Shown piece after piece: positions 24,995-34,508 of a stretch of DNA of 64,000 bases (position 1 is the stretch's first letter; each line of letters opens with the position of its first letter). This DNA comes from Ectothiorhodospiraceae bacterium (GTDB lineage Bacteria > Pseudomonadota > Gammaproteobacteria > HK1), in the NCBI GenBank assembly GCA_024234875.1, contig JACKNM010000018.1, forward strand, positions 38,323 through 102,322, written 5' to 3'. The notes under the pieces were generated by a model that saw only the letters and a list, made by a program, of their open reading frames with translations, was not told the DNA's origin and ran no database searches. The position numbers were made by a program, and so were the translations under genes.

Positions 24995-26191
24995 TCAGCC
25001 GAGGGTCGCCGCGATGCGGCCGAGCCCCTCGCGCGTGGTGTCGAGGTCCGGGACGAGCGCCACCCGCAGGAAGTCGTCGCCAGGGTAGGTGCCATCGGGG
25101 CTCGCCTCGCTCATGTAGCGCCCCGGCATCACCCGGACCCCGGCCTCGGCCCACAGCCGCCGCGCCGCCTCCACGCTGTCGCCGACCTCCAGCCACAGGA
25201 ACATGCCGCCTTCCGGCATGAAGAACCCGAAGCGGTTGCCGAGCATGCGCGCGGCGAGCTCGAACTTCTCCCGGTACAGCGCGCGCGACGCCTCGACGTG
25301 GGCCTCGTCGCGCCACAGCGCGGCCGACGCGATCTGGATCGGCTCCGGGATCGCGACGCCCCCGACCTCGCGAAGCGCGAGGAAGTCGCGCACGAGCGCG
25401 GGATCGCCGGCGACGAATCCGGAACGAAAGCCGGGCAGGTTCGACCGCTTCGACAACGAGTGGAAGACCAGCACCCGGTCGGTGTCGCCACCGAGGCGGG
25501 CGCAGGCCTCCATCGCCCCCGGCGGCGGCCGATCGACGTAGACCTCCGCGTAGCACTCGTCGACCAGCACCACGAACCGGTGCTCACGCGCGAGGCGGAT
25601 CAGACGCTCGAGATAGGGCAGGCCCGCCACCACGCCCTGCGGATTCGCCGGGCTGCACAGGAAGAACGCCCGGAGGCGACCGAGGGTCGCGCGGTCGAGT
25701 GCATCGAGATCGGGGAGGAACCCCTGCTCGCGACCTGCCGGCACCATCACCGGCTCCGCCCCGAGGGTCACGGCGGCGCCGAGGTAGCAGTGGTAGAAGG
25801 GATTGGGAATCGCCATCGCCGCCGGACCGGGTCGACCGGACCCGTCGCGCATCGCGAGCAGGGTGCCGAGGAACATGCTCTCGCGAATGCCCGCCACCGG
25901 CAGCACGTGCCGCGCCGGATCGAGCATCCCCTGCGGCAGGTGGTAGCGCCATCGAAGCCAGTCGGCGATCGCGGTCCGCAGCTCCGGCGTGCCACCGGTC
26001 GGCGCGTAGCGACCGAAGCGCGGCGCCGCCTCGGCCACCCGCTCGAGCGCGAACGCGGGCGGCGCATGCTGCGGGTCACCCACGTGGAGGTGTATCGGCG
26101 CCACCCCCGGCGGTGGCTCGACCCCCTCGAGCAGCGCGTGGAGCCGGCGGAAGCAAGACTCGGGCATCGGCGCGGCGACGGACTCGAGCAT
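24995..26191 (-). CDS. Class I/II aminotransferase (DapC-like)
   Basis: A 398-residue fold-type I aminotransferase. The PLP Lys lies in FHSLSKRSNLPGFRSGF; other marks are YAPTGGTPELRTAIADWL, IPNPFYHCYLGAAV, CSPANPQGVV and VDECYAEVY. The opening FRRLHALLEGVEPPPGVAPI and HVGDPQHAPP resemble succinyldiaminopimelate aminotransferase (DapC), so a lysine-biosynthetic role is possible; the operon with an amine oxidase instead points to catabolic transamination. Both remain open. ATG 26191 is chosen because family likeness starts there; longer frames add unrelated Arg-rich sequence. It is divergent from the class V aminotransferase at 26391. Confidence 0.87.
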   Translation of the reverse strand: MLESVAAPMPESCFRRLHALLEGVEPPPGVAPIHLHVGDPQHAPPAFALERVAEAAPRFGRYAPTGGTPELRTAIADWLRWRYHLPQGMLDPARHVLPVAGIRESMFLGTLLAMRDGSGRPGPAAMAIPNPFYHCYLGAAVTLGAEPVMVPAGREQGFLPDLDALDRATLGRLRAFFLCSPANPQGVVAGLPYLERLIRLAREHRFVVLVDECYAEVYVDRPPPGAMEACARLGGDTDRVLVFHSLSKRSNLPGFRSGFVAGDPALVRDFLALREVGGVAIPEPIQIASAALWRDEAHVEASRALYREKFELAARMLGNRFGFFMPEGGMFLWLEVGDSVEAARRLWAEAGVRVMPGRYMSEASPDGTYPGDDFLRVALVPDLDTTREGLGRIAATLG

Positions 26192-26390
26192 CGATGTGGC
26201 ACCGGTGAATGACGCGCGGCGAGGATAGCGGCCCGGCGATGAGGCCGCCAGCGCGCCCCCGAAAAGCCGGTTCTCGGCCATGCTGCGAACACCGTCATGC
26301 TCGGCGAGGACCAGTTGTGGGACCATGATCGGTCTTCGCCGCAGCGGGCGGCGCCACCCGACGGTCACCACTGCAATGATTCGACGCGGC

Positions 26391-27578
26391 ATGGACTTCC
26401 TCCTCGCCCCTGGTCCCACCCACGTGCCCGATCGCGTGCTGCGCGCCATGAACCGCCCGGCGGTCGAGCTGTCGCGACCCGATTTCGTCGCCACCGCGCG
26501 ATCCTGCTTCGAGGATCTGCGGCGTGTGTTCCGCACCAGCGGGCGGGTCTTCGTCTACGCCTGCAACGGCCACGGCGCGTGGGAGGCGGCCATCGTCAAC
26601 ACCCTGTCGGCCGGCGACCGGGTCCTCGTCCCCGGCACCGGGCACTTCTCCAACGGCTGGGGGCAGATGGCCCAGGCGCTCGGCGTCGAGGTCGAGTTCC
26701 TGCCCACCGACTGGCGGCGCGCGCTCGACATCGGTGCGCTGGAGGCGCGACTGCGCGGTGATCGCGACCGCTCCATCAAGGCCGTGCTCGCGGTCCAGAC
26801 CGACACCGCCACCGGCATCACCAGTGACATCCCGGCGGTGCGCGCGGCGCTGGACGCGGCCGACCACCCGGCGTTGCTGCTGGTCGACGCCACCGCGTCG
26901 CTCGGCACCGTGGATCTGCGCATGGACGACTGGCGCGTCGACGTCACCGTCTCGGCCTCGCAGAAGGGGTTGATGTCGCCGCCCGGCCTCGGCTTCACCG
27001 CGGTCGGCGAGCGCGCGCTCGCGCTCGGGCGCGACGCCGGCATGCCGCGCACCTACTGGAACTGGTACGGGCGCGACGTGACCGAGTCCTACCGCTGGTT
27101 CTGCGGCACCGCGCCGGAGCATCTGGTGTGGGCGTTGCGCGAGTCGCTCGACATGCTGCTCGAGGAGGGGCTCGACGCCGCGTTCGCGCGCCACCAGCGC
27201 CTCGCCGACGCGGTGCGCGCCGGTGTCGCGCAGTGGGCCCGGGCCGGGGTGGTGGACTTCAATGCAGTGGTGCCGGCGGAGCGCTCGAACTCGGTGACCA
27301 CGGTGCGACTCGCCGACGGGCACGACGCCACCGCGGTGCGCACGCTGTGCAGCGAGCGGTTCTCGGTCTCGCTCGGCGGCGGCCTCGGCGACCTCGGCGG
27401 CAAGGCGTTTCGCATCGCTCACATGGGCGACGTCAACGAGCCGACCCTGCTCGGCGGCCTCGGCGTGGTCGAGGCGGCGCTCGATCTTCTCGGCATCCCG
27501 CACGAGAAGGGCGCGGTCAGCGCCGCCATCGCCTCGCTCAATGCCGGCGAGGACGCGGTCCGCGCCGCGGCGGAGTAG
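26391..27578 (+). CDS. Class V aminotransferase (alanine/serine-glyoxylate type)
   Basis: A 395-residue PLP enzyme related to serine-glyoxylate and alanine-glyoxylate aminotransferases. It opens with the typical MDFLLAPGPTHVPDRVLRAM; the PLP Lys lies in VSASQKGLMSPPGLGF; Asp in LLVDATASLGTVDLRMDDW; and the Arg that binds the substrate carboxylate is expected in the C-terminal FRIAHMGDV region. Length is standard. It heads a plus-strand run with an amidohydrolase, an epimerase, a ThDP enzyme and an EamA transporter. Glyoxylate or another 2-oxo acid as amino acceptor is plausible. Confidence 0.9.
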   Translation: MDFLLAPGPTHVPDRVLRAMNRPAVELSRPDFVATARSCFEDLRRVFRTSGRVFVYACNGHGAWEAAIVNTLSAGDRVLVPGTGHFSNGWGQMAQALGVEVEFLPTDWRRALDIGALEARLRGDRDRSIKAVLAVQTDTATGITSDIPAVRAALDAADHPALLLVDATASLGTVDLRMDDWRVDVTVSASQKGLMSPPGLGFTAVGERALALGRDAGMPRTYWNWYGRDVTESYRWFCGTAPEHLVWALRESLDMLLEEGLDAAFARHQRLADAVRAGVAQWARAGVVDFNAVVPAERSNSVTTVRLADGHDATAVRTLCSERFSVSLGGGLGDLGGKAFRIAHMGDVNEPTLLGGLGVVEAALDLLGIPHEKGAVSAAIASLNAGEDAVRAAAE

Positions 27579-27617
27579 TCCCGGCGGGTCGCCGGGCGCC
27601 GCGCGCATCGACGGCCG

Positions 27618-27646
27618 TTGACAGGTGCGGGGCCCCGACGCAAGGT
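27618..27646 (+). promoter_or_regulatory. Candidate promoter before the amidohydrolase at 27685
   Basis: A perfect -35 box TTGACA (27618-27623) is followed by 17 bases and a poor -10 match CAAGGT (27641-27646), about 39 bases before the ATG. It may give the amidohydrolase-epimerase genes their own transcript, apart from the aminotransferase upstream. Confidence 0.3.
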
Positions 27647-27684
27647 CGCTGCCCCGACCGTCGCCGCCGCAGCGAGGAAGCCCC

Positions 27685-29121
27685 ATGGCCGAGCCCGCCG
27701 ACCTGCTGATCTCTCGCGGACACCTGCTGACGATGGCCGGCGACGGTGTCGGCTATCTGGCCGACGGCGCGGTCGCGGTGCGTGGCCGCACCATCGTCGC
27801 GGTCGGCCCGAGCGTCGAGCTGGAGCACCGCTACGATGCCGCCACGCGCATCGACGCGAGTGGGCACGCGGTCCTGCCCGGCCTCGTCGACGTGCACATG
27901 CACACCCATTTCGCGGTGGTGCGCGGCGTGGCCCAGGACGTCGGTCACTGGATGCAGGGCGCGCTCGCGCCATACGCCAGGCACCTCGACCACGCGGCCG
28001 CCGCGGCCGGCTGCGCGCTGAACGTGGTCGAGGCGATGCTCGCCGGCACCACCACCATGAGCGACTACCTGCGCCCGTTCCCCGGCTGGGGCGAGATCTA
28101 CGCCCGCGCCGGGGTGCGCGCGGTGCTCACCCCGACCATCAACGCCCTGCCCCCCGGCGGGATGGCCGGCTGGCGAATCGGCGATCTCTACCCACTCGAC
28201 GAGGCCGCCGGCGAGGCCGCGCTCGCCCGGGCGCTGGAGGTGGTCGAGCGCTGGCACGGCGCCGAGGACGGCCGCATCACCACCATGCTCGGACCACAGG
28301 GTCCCGACATGGCGTCGCGCGAGCTGCTCGGGGCGGTGCGCCGCGAGGCGGAGCGGCGCGATCTCTCGATCCACATGCACGTCGCCCAGGGCGACCGCGA
28401 GATCGAGCAGATGGTGAAGCGCCACGGCAAGCGCACCCCCGCCTACCTCGCCGACATCGGCTACCTCGACGCGCGACTGCTCGCGGTGCATCTCACCGAG
28501 GCCACCGACGAGGAGACCGACCAGATCGCGGCGAGCGGTGCACGGATGGCGCTGTGCTCGGGCAGCATCGGCATCATCGACGGCATCGTGCCGCCGGCGG
28601 CGCGGTTCAAGGCGGCCGGCGGGGTGGTGGGGCTCGGCTCCGATCAGGCGAGCGGCAACAACTGCAACAACGTCTTCAACGAGATGAAGCTGACGGCGCT
28701 GTTCAACAAGATCCGGTTCCGCGATCCGACCGTGATGCCGGCCGGCGAGGTGCTGCGCATGGCGACCATCGACGGCGCTCGCGCGCTCGGTCTCGGGCAC
28801 CGCATCGGCTCGCTGGAGGTCGGCAAGGAGGCGGACGTCGTCACCGTGAGCCTGCGCGAGCCGAATCTGCTGCCGGTGCTCGACCACCCGGTGCGCACCA
28901 TCGTCCCGAACCTGGTCTACGCCGGCACCGGCAAGGAGGTGCGCACGGTGGTGGTGGCGGGGCGCGTGGTGGTGCGCGATCGCGAGGTGCTGACCCTCGA
29001 CGTGGAGGCGGTGATGGACCGTGCGCAGGCCGAGGGCGAGCGCATCGCGCGCGCGGTGGCCGCCGACCCGCTGGCGTCGGACCTCGCCCTCGCCCGCGCG
29101 ACCGACGCGGGGCGCCTGTGA
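27685..29121 (+). CDS. Amidohydrolase / deaminase, chlorohydrolase type
   Basis: A 478-residue metal-dependent amidohydrolase of the S-adenosylhomocysteine/5'-methylthioadenosine deaminase and TrzA-like group. Ligands are complete: HxH in LPGLVDVHMHTHFAV, His in SIHMHVAQGDRE, His in LLAVHLTEATDEE and Asp in GLGSDQASGNNCNNVF; the C-terminal IGSLEVGKEADVVTV segment is standard. It would deaminate or dechlorinate a heterocycle. It is distinct from the paralogue pair at 2293 and 18636. ATG 27685 begins the N-terminal sandwich. Its TGA overlaps the GTG of the epimerase gene (GTGA), so the two are coupled. Confidence 0.88.
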   Translation: MAEPADLLISRGHLLTMAGDGVGYLADGAVAVRGRTIVAVGPSVELEHRYDAATRIDASGHAVLPGLVDVHMHTHFAVVRGVAQDVGHWMQGALAPYARHLDHAAAAAGCALNVVEAMLAGTTTMSDYLRPFPGWGEIYARAGVRAVLTPTINALPPGGMAGWRIGDLYPLDEAAGEAALARALEVVERWHGAEDGRITTMLGPQGPDMASRELLGAVRREAERRDLSIHMHVAQGDREIEQMVKRHGKRTPAYLADIGYLDARLLAVHLTEATDEETDQIAASGARMALCSGSIGIIDGIVPPAARFKAAGGVVGLGSDQASGNNCNNVFNEMKLTALFNKIRFRDPTVMPAGEVLRMATIDGARALGLGHRIGSLEVGKEADVVTVSLREPNLLPVLDHPVRTIVPNLVYAGTGKEVRTVVVAGRVVVRDREVLTLDVEAVMDRAQAEGERIARAVAADPLASDLALARATDAGRL

Positions 29122-30056
29122 GCACCGCCGCCGCCGCGCCGCGCTTCGAGCGCGTCACGGTCACCGGTGGCTCCGGCCTGCTCGGGCGATTCGTGGTCGA
29201 CGAGCTGGCCGGACGGACCATGGTCACGGTGGCCGACCGCGTGCCACCACGGCAGTCGGTGCCGTTCACGCAGCTCGACGTGCGCGACCACGCGGCGCTG
29301 CGGGCCGCCCTCGCCGGACAGGAGGCGGTGATCCACCTCGCCGCCATCGACGACGGCAACCCCTTCTCCGACCACGACTACTTCGAGACCAATGTCCAGG
29401 GCACCTGGAACGTGCTCGACGCCGCGGAGTCGGCCGGGGTGCACCTGGTGGTGATCGCGTCGAGCGTCGCGAGCCTCGGCCTCGGTCCCGACCGACCGCC
29501 GGAGTACCTGCCGGTCGACGAGGCCCACCCGCAACGGCCGACCGCCACCTACGCGCTCACCAAGCAGGTGGTCGAGACGGTGGCGCGCAGCTTCGCCGCG
29601 CGCGGGCGCGTGCGCGTGCTCTGCCTGCGCCCGACGCTCATCGTGCGACCCGAGCGCGAGGCCGCGATCCTCGCCCAGCTCGACCTCGACGATCCACACG
29701 CCCCGCCACCGCCGGGCGCGTGCGGGCGCGGCGGGATCGAGCCCTACGGCGCGCTGGCCCCGACCCGCACCTACGTGCGGTCGGCCGACGCCGCGCGCGC
29801 CTTCCGGCTCGCGCTCGACTACGATCGCGCGCCATTCGACGTGATCCAGCTGAGCGCGCGCGACTCGATCGGCCACGACGACACGCTGGCCCGTCTCGCC
29901 CACGCCCACGGTGCGTTACCCCGCGTCGACAACCCACTGCGCTGGCGCCGTGACCCGACCGCCAGCGTGCTCGACGCGAGTCGCGCACGAGAGCGCCTCG
30001 GATGGGAGCCGACCGGCGACTGGCGCGACGTCGAGGCGGCGCATCGCGAGGCGTGA
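29118..30056 (+). CDS. NAD-dependent epimerase/dehydratase family protein
   Basis: A 312-residue extended short-chain dehydrogenase. The NAD motif is VTGGSGLLGRFVVDEL near residue 15, the Ser of the catalytic triad is in IASSVASLGL, and YxxxK is in TATYALTKQVVE. Typical substrates are nucleotide sugars or other hydroxylated small molecules; nothing in the substrate pocket is recognisable. The start is a GTG that overlaps the stop of the upstream amidohydrolase, so both products are made together, which argues for a metabolic rather than a cell-wall role here. The next gene starts 68 bases downstream. Confidence 0.86.
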   Translation: MSTAAAAPRFERVTVTGGSGLLGRFVVDELAGRTMVTVADRVPPRQSVPFTQLDVRDHAALRAALAGQEAVIHLAAIDDGNPFSDHDYFETNVQGTWNVLDAAESAGVHLVVIASSVASLGLGPDRPPEYLPVDEAHPQRPTATYALTKQVVETVARSFAARGRVRVLCLRPTLIVRPEREAAILAQLDLDDPHAPPPPGACGRGGIEPYGALAPTRTYVRSADAARAFRLALDYDRAPFDVIQLSARDSIGHDDTLARLAHAHGALPRVDNPLRWRRDPTASVLDASRARERLGWEPTGDWRDVEAAHREA

Positions 30057-30124
30057 CGAGCCGAGAATCGAGACCGAGCGGGCCCCGTGCCGGGGCCGCC
30101 AGCCAACCTACCGCGGAGACGACC

Positions 30125-31762
30125 GTGACCAGCACCCGAATGACCGGCGGACAGGCAATCGTGCGCTCGATGCGCGCCCACGGTGTGGACACCGTGTTCG
30201 GCCTGCCAGGCGTCCAGCTCGACCACCTGTTCAATGCCCTGCACGACGAGGGCAACGCGATCCGGGTGCTGCAACCACGGCACGAGCAGGGGGCGGGCTA
30301 CATGGCCCTCGGCTATGCCCAGTCGACCGGGCGCCCCGGCGTCTACGCGGTGGTGCCGGGGCCGGGGTTGCTCAACACCACCGCGGCGCTCGCCACCGCC
30401 TACGCCTGCCATGCGCCGGTGCTCGCGCTCACCGGCCAGATCGCGGCCGCGGCGATCGATCAGGGCTACGGTCTGCTGCACGAGATCCCGGACCAGCTGG
30501 GGCTGATCCGTCGGCTCACGAAATGGGCGGCGCGCATCGATCATCCGAGCGCCGCGCCACGCCTGGTCGGCGAGGCGTTCGCGGCGATGCTGGGTGGCGT
30601 GCGCGGGCCGGTCGAGGTCGAGATGGCGATGGACACCCTCGGCGTCGAGGCGCCGGTGACGCTCCTCGACCCGCAGGCCCCGCCGCCCCCGCCGGAGCCC
30701 GACCCGGAGGCGATCGTCCGCGCCGCGAAGCTCCTGGCGGCGGCCGAGCGCCCGCTCATCGTGTGCGGGGGTGGCGCGGTCGATGCCGCCGACGAGCTGC
30801 TGCGGGTGGCGGAGATGCTGCAGGCGCCGGTGGTCGCCCATCGTCTGGGCCGCGGGGTGGTGAGCGACCGCCACTACCTCTCGCACACCCAGCCCGTCGG
30901 CCACCGTCTGTGGGCCGACGCCGACGCGGTGCTCGCGGTCGGCACCCGGTTGCAGCAACACCGCATGACCTGGGGCACCGACGCCAACCTGCAGATCGTG
31001 CGCATCGACCTCGAGCCGACGCAGATGTACCGGCTCGGACGTCCCGCGGTCGGCATCGTCGCCGATGCCGCGCCGGCGCTGGCGGCGCTCGCCGATGCGC
31101 TCGAGACCGTCAACCGCAAGCGTCCGTCGCGCAAGGACGAGCTGGAGGGTCTGAAGGCGGCGGTGATGGCGGATCTGGCGAGCCGGCTCGGGCCCCAGTG
31201 CGCGTTCATCGACGCGTTGCGCGCTGCACTCCCGGAGGACGGCTTCTTCGTCGACGAGCTGACCCAGGTCGGCTACGTCGCGCGCTCGGTGTTCCCCGTC
31301 TACCGGCCACGGAGCTACGTCTCCACCGGCTACCAGGGCACGCTCGGAGCCGGGTTCGCCACCGCGCTCGGGGTGAAGGTCGCCAATCCGGACCGCGCGG
31401 TGCTCTCGATCAGCGGCGACGGCGGCTTCATGTTCAACGTCCAGGAGCTGGCGAGCGCGGTCCAGCACGGCATCGACGTGGTGGCGGTGGTGTTCGACGA
31501 CGGCGCCTACGGCAATGTCCGGCGGATGCAGGAGGACCTCTACGGAGGCCGCGTCATCGCCTCTGACCTGCGCAACCCGGACTTCGTGAAGCTGGCGGAG
31601 AGCTTCGGGGCGCACGGCACCCGAGTGGAGACGCCAGCCGCGCTGCGCACGGCGGTCGAGCGCGCACTCGCGCGCCCCGGCACGACGTTGATTCACGTCC
31701 CGGTCGGCAAGCTGCCCGACCCGTGGGGGGTCAGCCAGCCGATGTCGCGCGCACGTCCGTGA
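30125..31762 (+). CDS. Acetolactate-synthase-like thiamine diphosphate enzyme
   Basis: A 545-residue ThDP enzyme with PYR, central and PP domains. The catalytic Glu is in RHEQGAGYMALGYAQ (about residue 51), and the diphosphate/Mg motif is ISGDGGFMFNVQELASAV with DDGAYGNVRR. Presence of the Glu argues against glyoxylate carboligase, which has Val there. It resembles IlvB-like catabolic enzymes that decarboxylate or ligate 2-oxo acids; no regulatory-subunit gene is nearby. The start is a GTG with GGAG before it; an ATG five codons later is an alternative. It follows the epimerase and precedes an EamA exporter. Confidence 0.87.
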   Translation: MTSTRMTGGQAIVRSMRAHGVDTVFGLPGVQLDHLFNALHDEGNAIRVLQPRHEQGAGYMALGYAQSTGRPGVYAVVPGPGLLNTTAALATAYACHAPVLALTGQIAAAAIDQGYGLLHEIPDQLGLIRRLTKWAARIDHPSAAPRLVGEAFAAMLGGVRGPVEVEMAMDTLGVEAPVTLLDPQAPPPPPEPDPEAIVRAAKLLAAAERPLIVCGGGAVDAADELLRVAEMLQAPVVAHRLGRGVVSDRHYLSHTQPVGHRLWADADAVLAVGTRLQQHRMTWGTDANLQIVRIDLEPTQMYRLGRPAVGIVADAAPALAALADALETVNRKRPSRKDELEGLKAAVMADLASRLGPQCAFIDALRAALPEDGFFVDELTQVGYVARSVFPVYRPRSYVSTGYQGTLGAGFATALGVKVANPDRAVLSISGDGGFMFNVQELASAVQHGIDVVAVVFDDGAYGNVRRMQEDLYGGRVIASDLRNPDFVKLAESFGAHGTRVETPAALRTAVERALARPGTTLIHVPVGKLPDPWGVSQPMSRARP

Positions 31763-31799
31763 CCGGCCGGTCCGATCGACCGCGCACGGTCCGGGCGCG

Positions 31800-32687
31800 G
31801 TGAGCGAGGACCAGGCGAGCGCCGAGCGCGCGGCGCGGCTGCGCGGCATCGGCTGGATGGTGACGACCGGCGTGTTGTTCGTCGGCGTGACCGGCGTCGT
31901 GCGCTATCTCGGGACCGACATGAGCGCGGTGCAGGCGGCGTTCCTGCGCTACCTGTTCGGGACCCTGATGATGCTGCCGCTGCTGGCCAGGGTCTGGCGC
32001 ACCGAGCGCGGCCCACGGCGGCTCGGCCTGCACGCGCTGCGCGGCAGCGTGCACGCGGTCGGGGTCATGCTCTGGTTCTTCGCCATGGCGCGGATCCCGA
32101 TCGCCGACGTCACCGCGATCGGGTTCACCACCCCGGTGTTCACCACCATCGGCGCGGTGCTCTTCCTGCGCGAGCGGTTCAGCCCGCGCCATGCCGTCGC
32201 GGTGGCGGTGGCATTTGCCGGGACGGTGGTGGTGCTGCGCCCGGGGCTCCAGGCGATCGAGGCCGGCGCGCTGGCCCAGCTCGCCGCCGCACCGCTGTTC
32301 GCCTGCTCGTTCCTGGTCGCCAAGAAATTGACCGAGACCGAGTCCGGGGTCGCCATCGTCGCCTGGCTGTCGGTGTTCGTGACCCTCGCGCTGGCGCCGT
32401 TCGCGCTCGCCGACTGGCGAACGCCGACGCCGTGGGAGCTACTGTGGCTGCTGGTCACCGCGGGGCTCGCCACCGCCGGTCACTACACCCTCACCCACGC
32501 ACTGCGGGCCTGCCCGATCACGGTCCTGCAGCCGTTCACCTTCCTGCAACTCGTGTGGGCCACCGCGCTCGGGTTTCTGGCCTTCGCCGAGGTACCGGAC
32601 CCGTGGACCCTGGCCGGCGGCGCGCTGATCGTGGCTGCCGCGACCTACATCGTGCGCAGTGAAGCCCGACGGGGTATCGGCCGATAG
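31800..32687 (+). CDS. EamA family (DMT) transporter
   Basis: A 295-residue inner-membrane protein with ten hydrophobic segments in two EamA repeats, each about 140 residues (GWMVTTGVLFVGVTGVVRYL onward, and from about residue 150, FACSFLVAKKLTE). The GFTTPVFTTIGAVLFLRERF block is characteristic of the RhaT/EamA drug-metabolite group. Members usually export amino acids or metabolites. The start is a GTG 37 bases after the ThDP enzyme stop, so it likely belongs to the same transcript and may move a product or excess intermediate. Confidence 0.9.
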   Translation: MSEDQASAERAARLRGIGWMVTTGVLFVGVTGVVRYLGTDMSAVQAAFLRYLFGTLMMLPLLARVWRTERGPRRLGLHALRGSVHAVGVMLWFFAMARIPIADVTAIGFTTPVFTTIGAVLFLRERFSPRHAVAVAVAFAGTVVVLRPGLQAIEAGALAQLAAAPLFACSFLVAKKLTETESGVAIVAWLSVFVTLALAPFALADWRTPTPWELLWLLVTAGLATAGHYTLTHALRACPITVLQPFTFLQLVWATALGFLAFAEVPDPWTLAGGALIVAAATYIVRSEARRGIGR

Positions 32688-32797
32688 GACCATCTCGACG
32701 CCGCGCGCGCCGGCACCGCCCCGCGCCGTGAGCCTGCGACGGGCTTGGCAATTGTCGGCCTCACCGCCCGTCGGGCGCTGCGGGCCGGCGGCGAAGC

Positions 32798-32808
32798 ACT
32801 GGTAGAAT
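32798..32808 (+). promoter_or_regulatory. Candidate extended -10 promoter for the GTPase gene
   Basis: ACTGGTAGAAT carries TG-N-TAGAAT, an extended -10 form (TAGAAT at 32803-32808), 34 bases before the ATG of the dynamin-like gene. No good -35 box is seen, as is usual for extended -10 promoters. Confidence 0.4.
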
Positions 32809-32841
32809 CGCGGCATTCCCGCCGCCAGGACGAGAATCACG

Positions 32842-34440
32842 ATGCTCGGCGCCCCCTCCCCCATCGTGCAGCGCATCCGCAAGCTGCAGTCGCATCTCGA
32901 ACGGGAGAATCCGGTTCTCCTCGACGTGGTCAAGAGCTTCCGCCAACTCGACCGCGTCGCCTATCACCTCGGCATGCTCGACCGCGACGACTCGTTCGCC
33001 ACCAAGGTGCCCTGGTGGCCGATGGTGTCGGTGCTCGGCACCTTCTCCTCCGGCAAGTCGACGTTCCTCAACGGCTATCTCGGCGAGAAGCTGCAGAAGA
33101 CCGGGAATCAGGCGGTGGACGACAAGTTCACCGTCATCTGCTTCGGCAGCGACGACAACGCCCGCGTCCTGCCCGGTCGCGCGCTCGACGCCGATCCGCG
33201 CTTCCCGTTCTACCAGATGAGCCAGGCGATCGAGGAGGTGGCGCCCGGCGAGGGCGAGCGCATCGACACCTATCTGCAGCTCAAGACCTGCCGCAGCGAG
33301 ACGCTCCGCGGCAAGATCTTCATCGACTCGCCCGGCTTCGACGCCGACGAGCAGCGCAACTCCACGCTGCGGATCACCGACCGCATCATCGACCTGTCGG
33401 ACCTGGTGCTGGTGTTCTTCGACGCCCGCCACCCCGAGCCCGGCGCGATGCAGGACACGCTCGACCACCTGGTCGCGCGCACCATCGCCCGCCACGACTC
33501 GAACAAGTTCCTCTACATCCTCAATCAGATCGACAACGCGGCGCGCGAGGACAATCCCGAGGAGGTCTTCGCCGCGTGGCAGCGCGCGCTGTCACAGAAG
33601 GGTCTGACGGCGGGCCGCTTCTACGCCCTCTACAACCCCGGCGCGGCCATCCCGATCGAGGATCCCAAGCTCCGTGAGCGCTTCCGCGACAAGCGCGACT
33701 CGGACATGGCGGCAATCGACGCCCGCATCCAGCAGGTCGAGGTGGAGCGCGCGTATCGCATCATCGGGCTGCTCGAGAAGACCGCGAAGACGATCCAGGA
33801 CCGGGTGGTCCCGGCGTTGCGTGATGCCAAGCGCCGCTGGCGGCGGCGGGTCGCCTGGCTCGACGCCGGCGCGCTCGGGCTCGCGGTCGCCGCCTTCCTC
33901 GGCTGGAGCATCGGCGCCGGGCGCTGGACCGGCCTCTCGCTCGATCTGCCGCTGATCGGATGGCTCGCGGAGCGGCCGCTGTGGGCAGGAGTCGCGCTCG
34001 CGGCGGTGCTCGCGCTCGCGCTCTGGGTGCACTATTCCGCGCGCCGCATCGCCGCCCGGACCGTCGAGGCGAGCCTGCGCCGCGACGCCTCCCTCGACGA
34101 GCTGCGCGATGCGGTGGTGCGCGCCTTCCGCAAGAACGTTCGCCCGTGGCGCTTCGCCTTCACCGCCGAGCCGGCGGGCTGGGGCGGCGGCGCGCGACGT
34201 CGGATCGCCCGAGTGTTGCAGGAGGCGGACCGCTACGTGCAGACGCTGAACAGCCGCTTCGCCGACCCGTCCGGTGCGGCGGGGCGCTCGCGCCGCGGTC
34301 AGCCGGGAGCCCTCGCCAACGCGGTGGCGGCGGCACCAGCGCCGGCGCAGGCGACGTCGGGCGTGCCGTCGCCGCCGGTCGACTACTCGGCGGGCGAGGC
34401 CCTTGCGCCACCGCGGCGCGCCGCCGGCGGCGAGGCCTGA
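32842..34440 (+). CDS. Dynamin-like GTPase with C-terminal membrane helices
   Basis: A 532-residue GTPase. The P-loop is GTFSSGKST (residues 66-74), the G3 region DSPGFD, and the G4 motif NQID. A helical region follows, then two hydrophobic segments (WLDAGALGLAVAAFLGWSIG; PLWAGVALAAVLALALWVHY) around residues 340-400, a basic helical stretch and an Ala/Pro-rich tail. This fits bacterial dynamin-like or YfjP/Era-like membrane GTPases that act at the inner membrane. Length is within the family range. It stands alone between the EamA gene and pcm, with its own candidate promoter. Role in membrane remodelling or stress is inferred from the family only. Confidence 0.78.
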   Translation: MLGAPSPIVQRIRKLQSHLERENPVLLDVVKSFRQLDRVAYHLGMLDRDDSFATKVPWWPMVSVLGTFSSGKSTFLNGYLGEKLQKTGNQAVDDKFTVICFGSDDNARVLPGRALDADPRFPFYQMSQAIEEVAPGEGERIDTYLQLKTCRSETLRGKIFIDSPGFDADEQRNSTLRITDRIIDLSDLVLVFFDARHPEPGAMQDTLDHLVARTIARHDSNKFLYILNQIDNAAREDNPEEVFAAWQRALSQKGLTAGRFYALYNPGAAIPIEDPKLRERFRDKRDSDMAAIDARIQQVEVERAYRIIGLLEKTAKTIQDRVVPALRDAKRRWRRRVAWLDAGALGLAVAAFLGWSIGAGRWTGLSLDLPLIGWLAERPLWAGVALAAVLALALWVHYSARRIAARTVEASLRRDASLDELRDAVVRAFRKNVRPWRFAFTAEPAGWGGGARRRIARVLQEADRYVQTLNSRFADPSGAAGRSRRGQPGALANAVAAAPAPAQATSGVPSPPVDYSAGEALAPPRRAAGGEA

Positions 34441-34508
34441 GCGCCGTCGCGGCCGCCGCTCGAGCCATTGCCCGCAGCGGCCCGGGCGGGCGCCGACGCC
34501 CACCGATT

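Noticed and set aside
30125..31762. Glyoxylate carboligase.
   Set aside because: The cofactor-activating Glu is present (RHEQGAG); glyoxylate carboligase has Val at this position.
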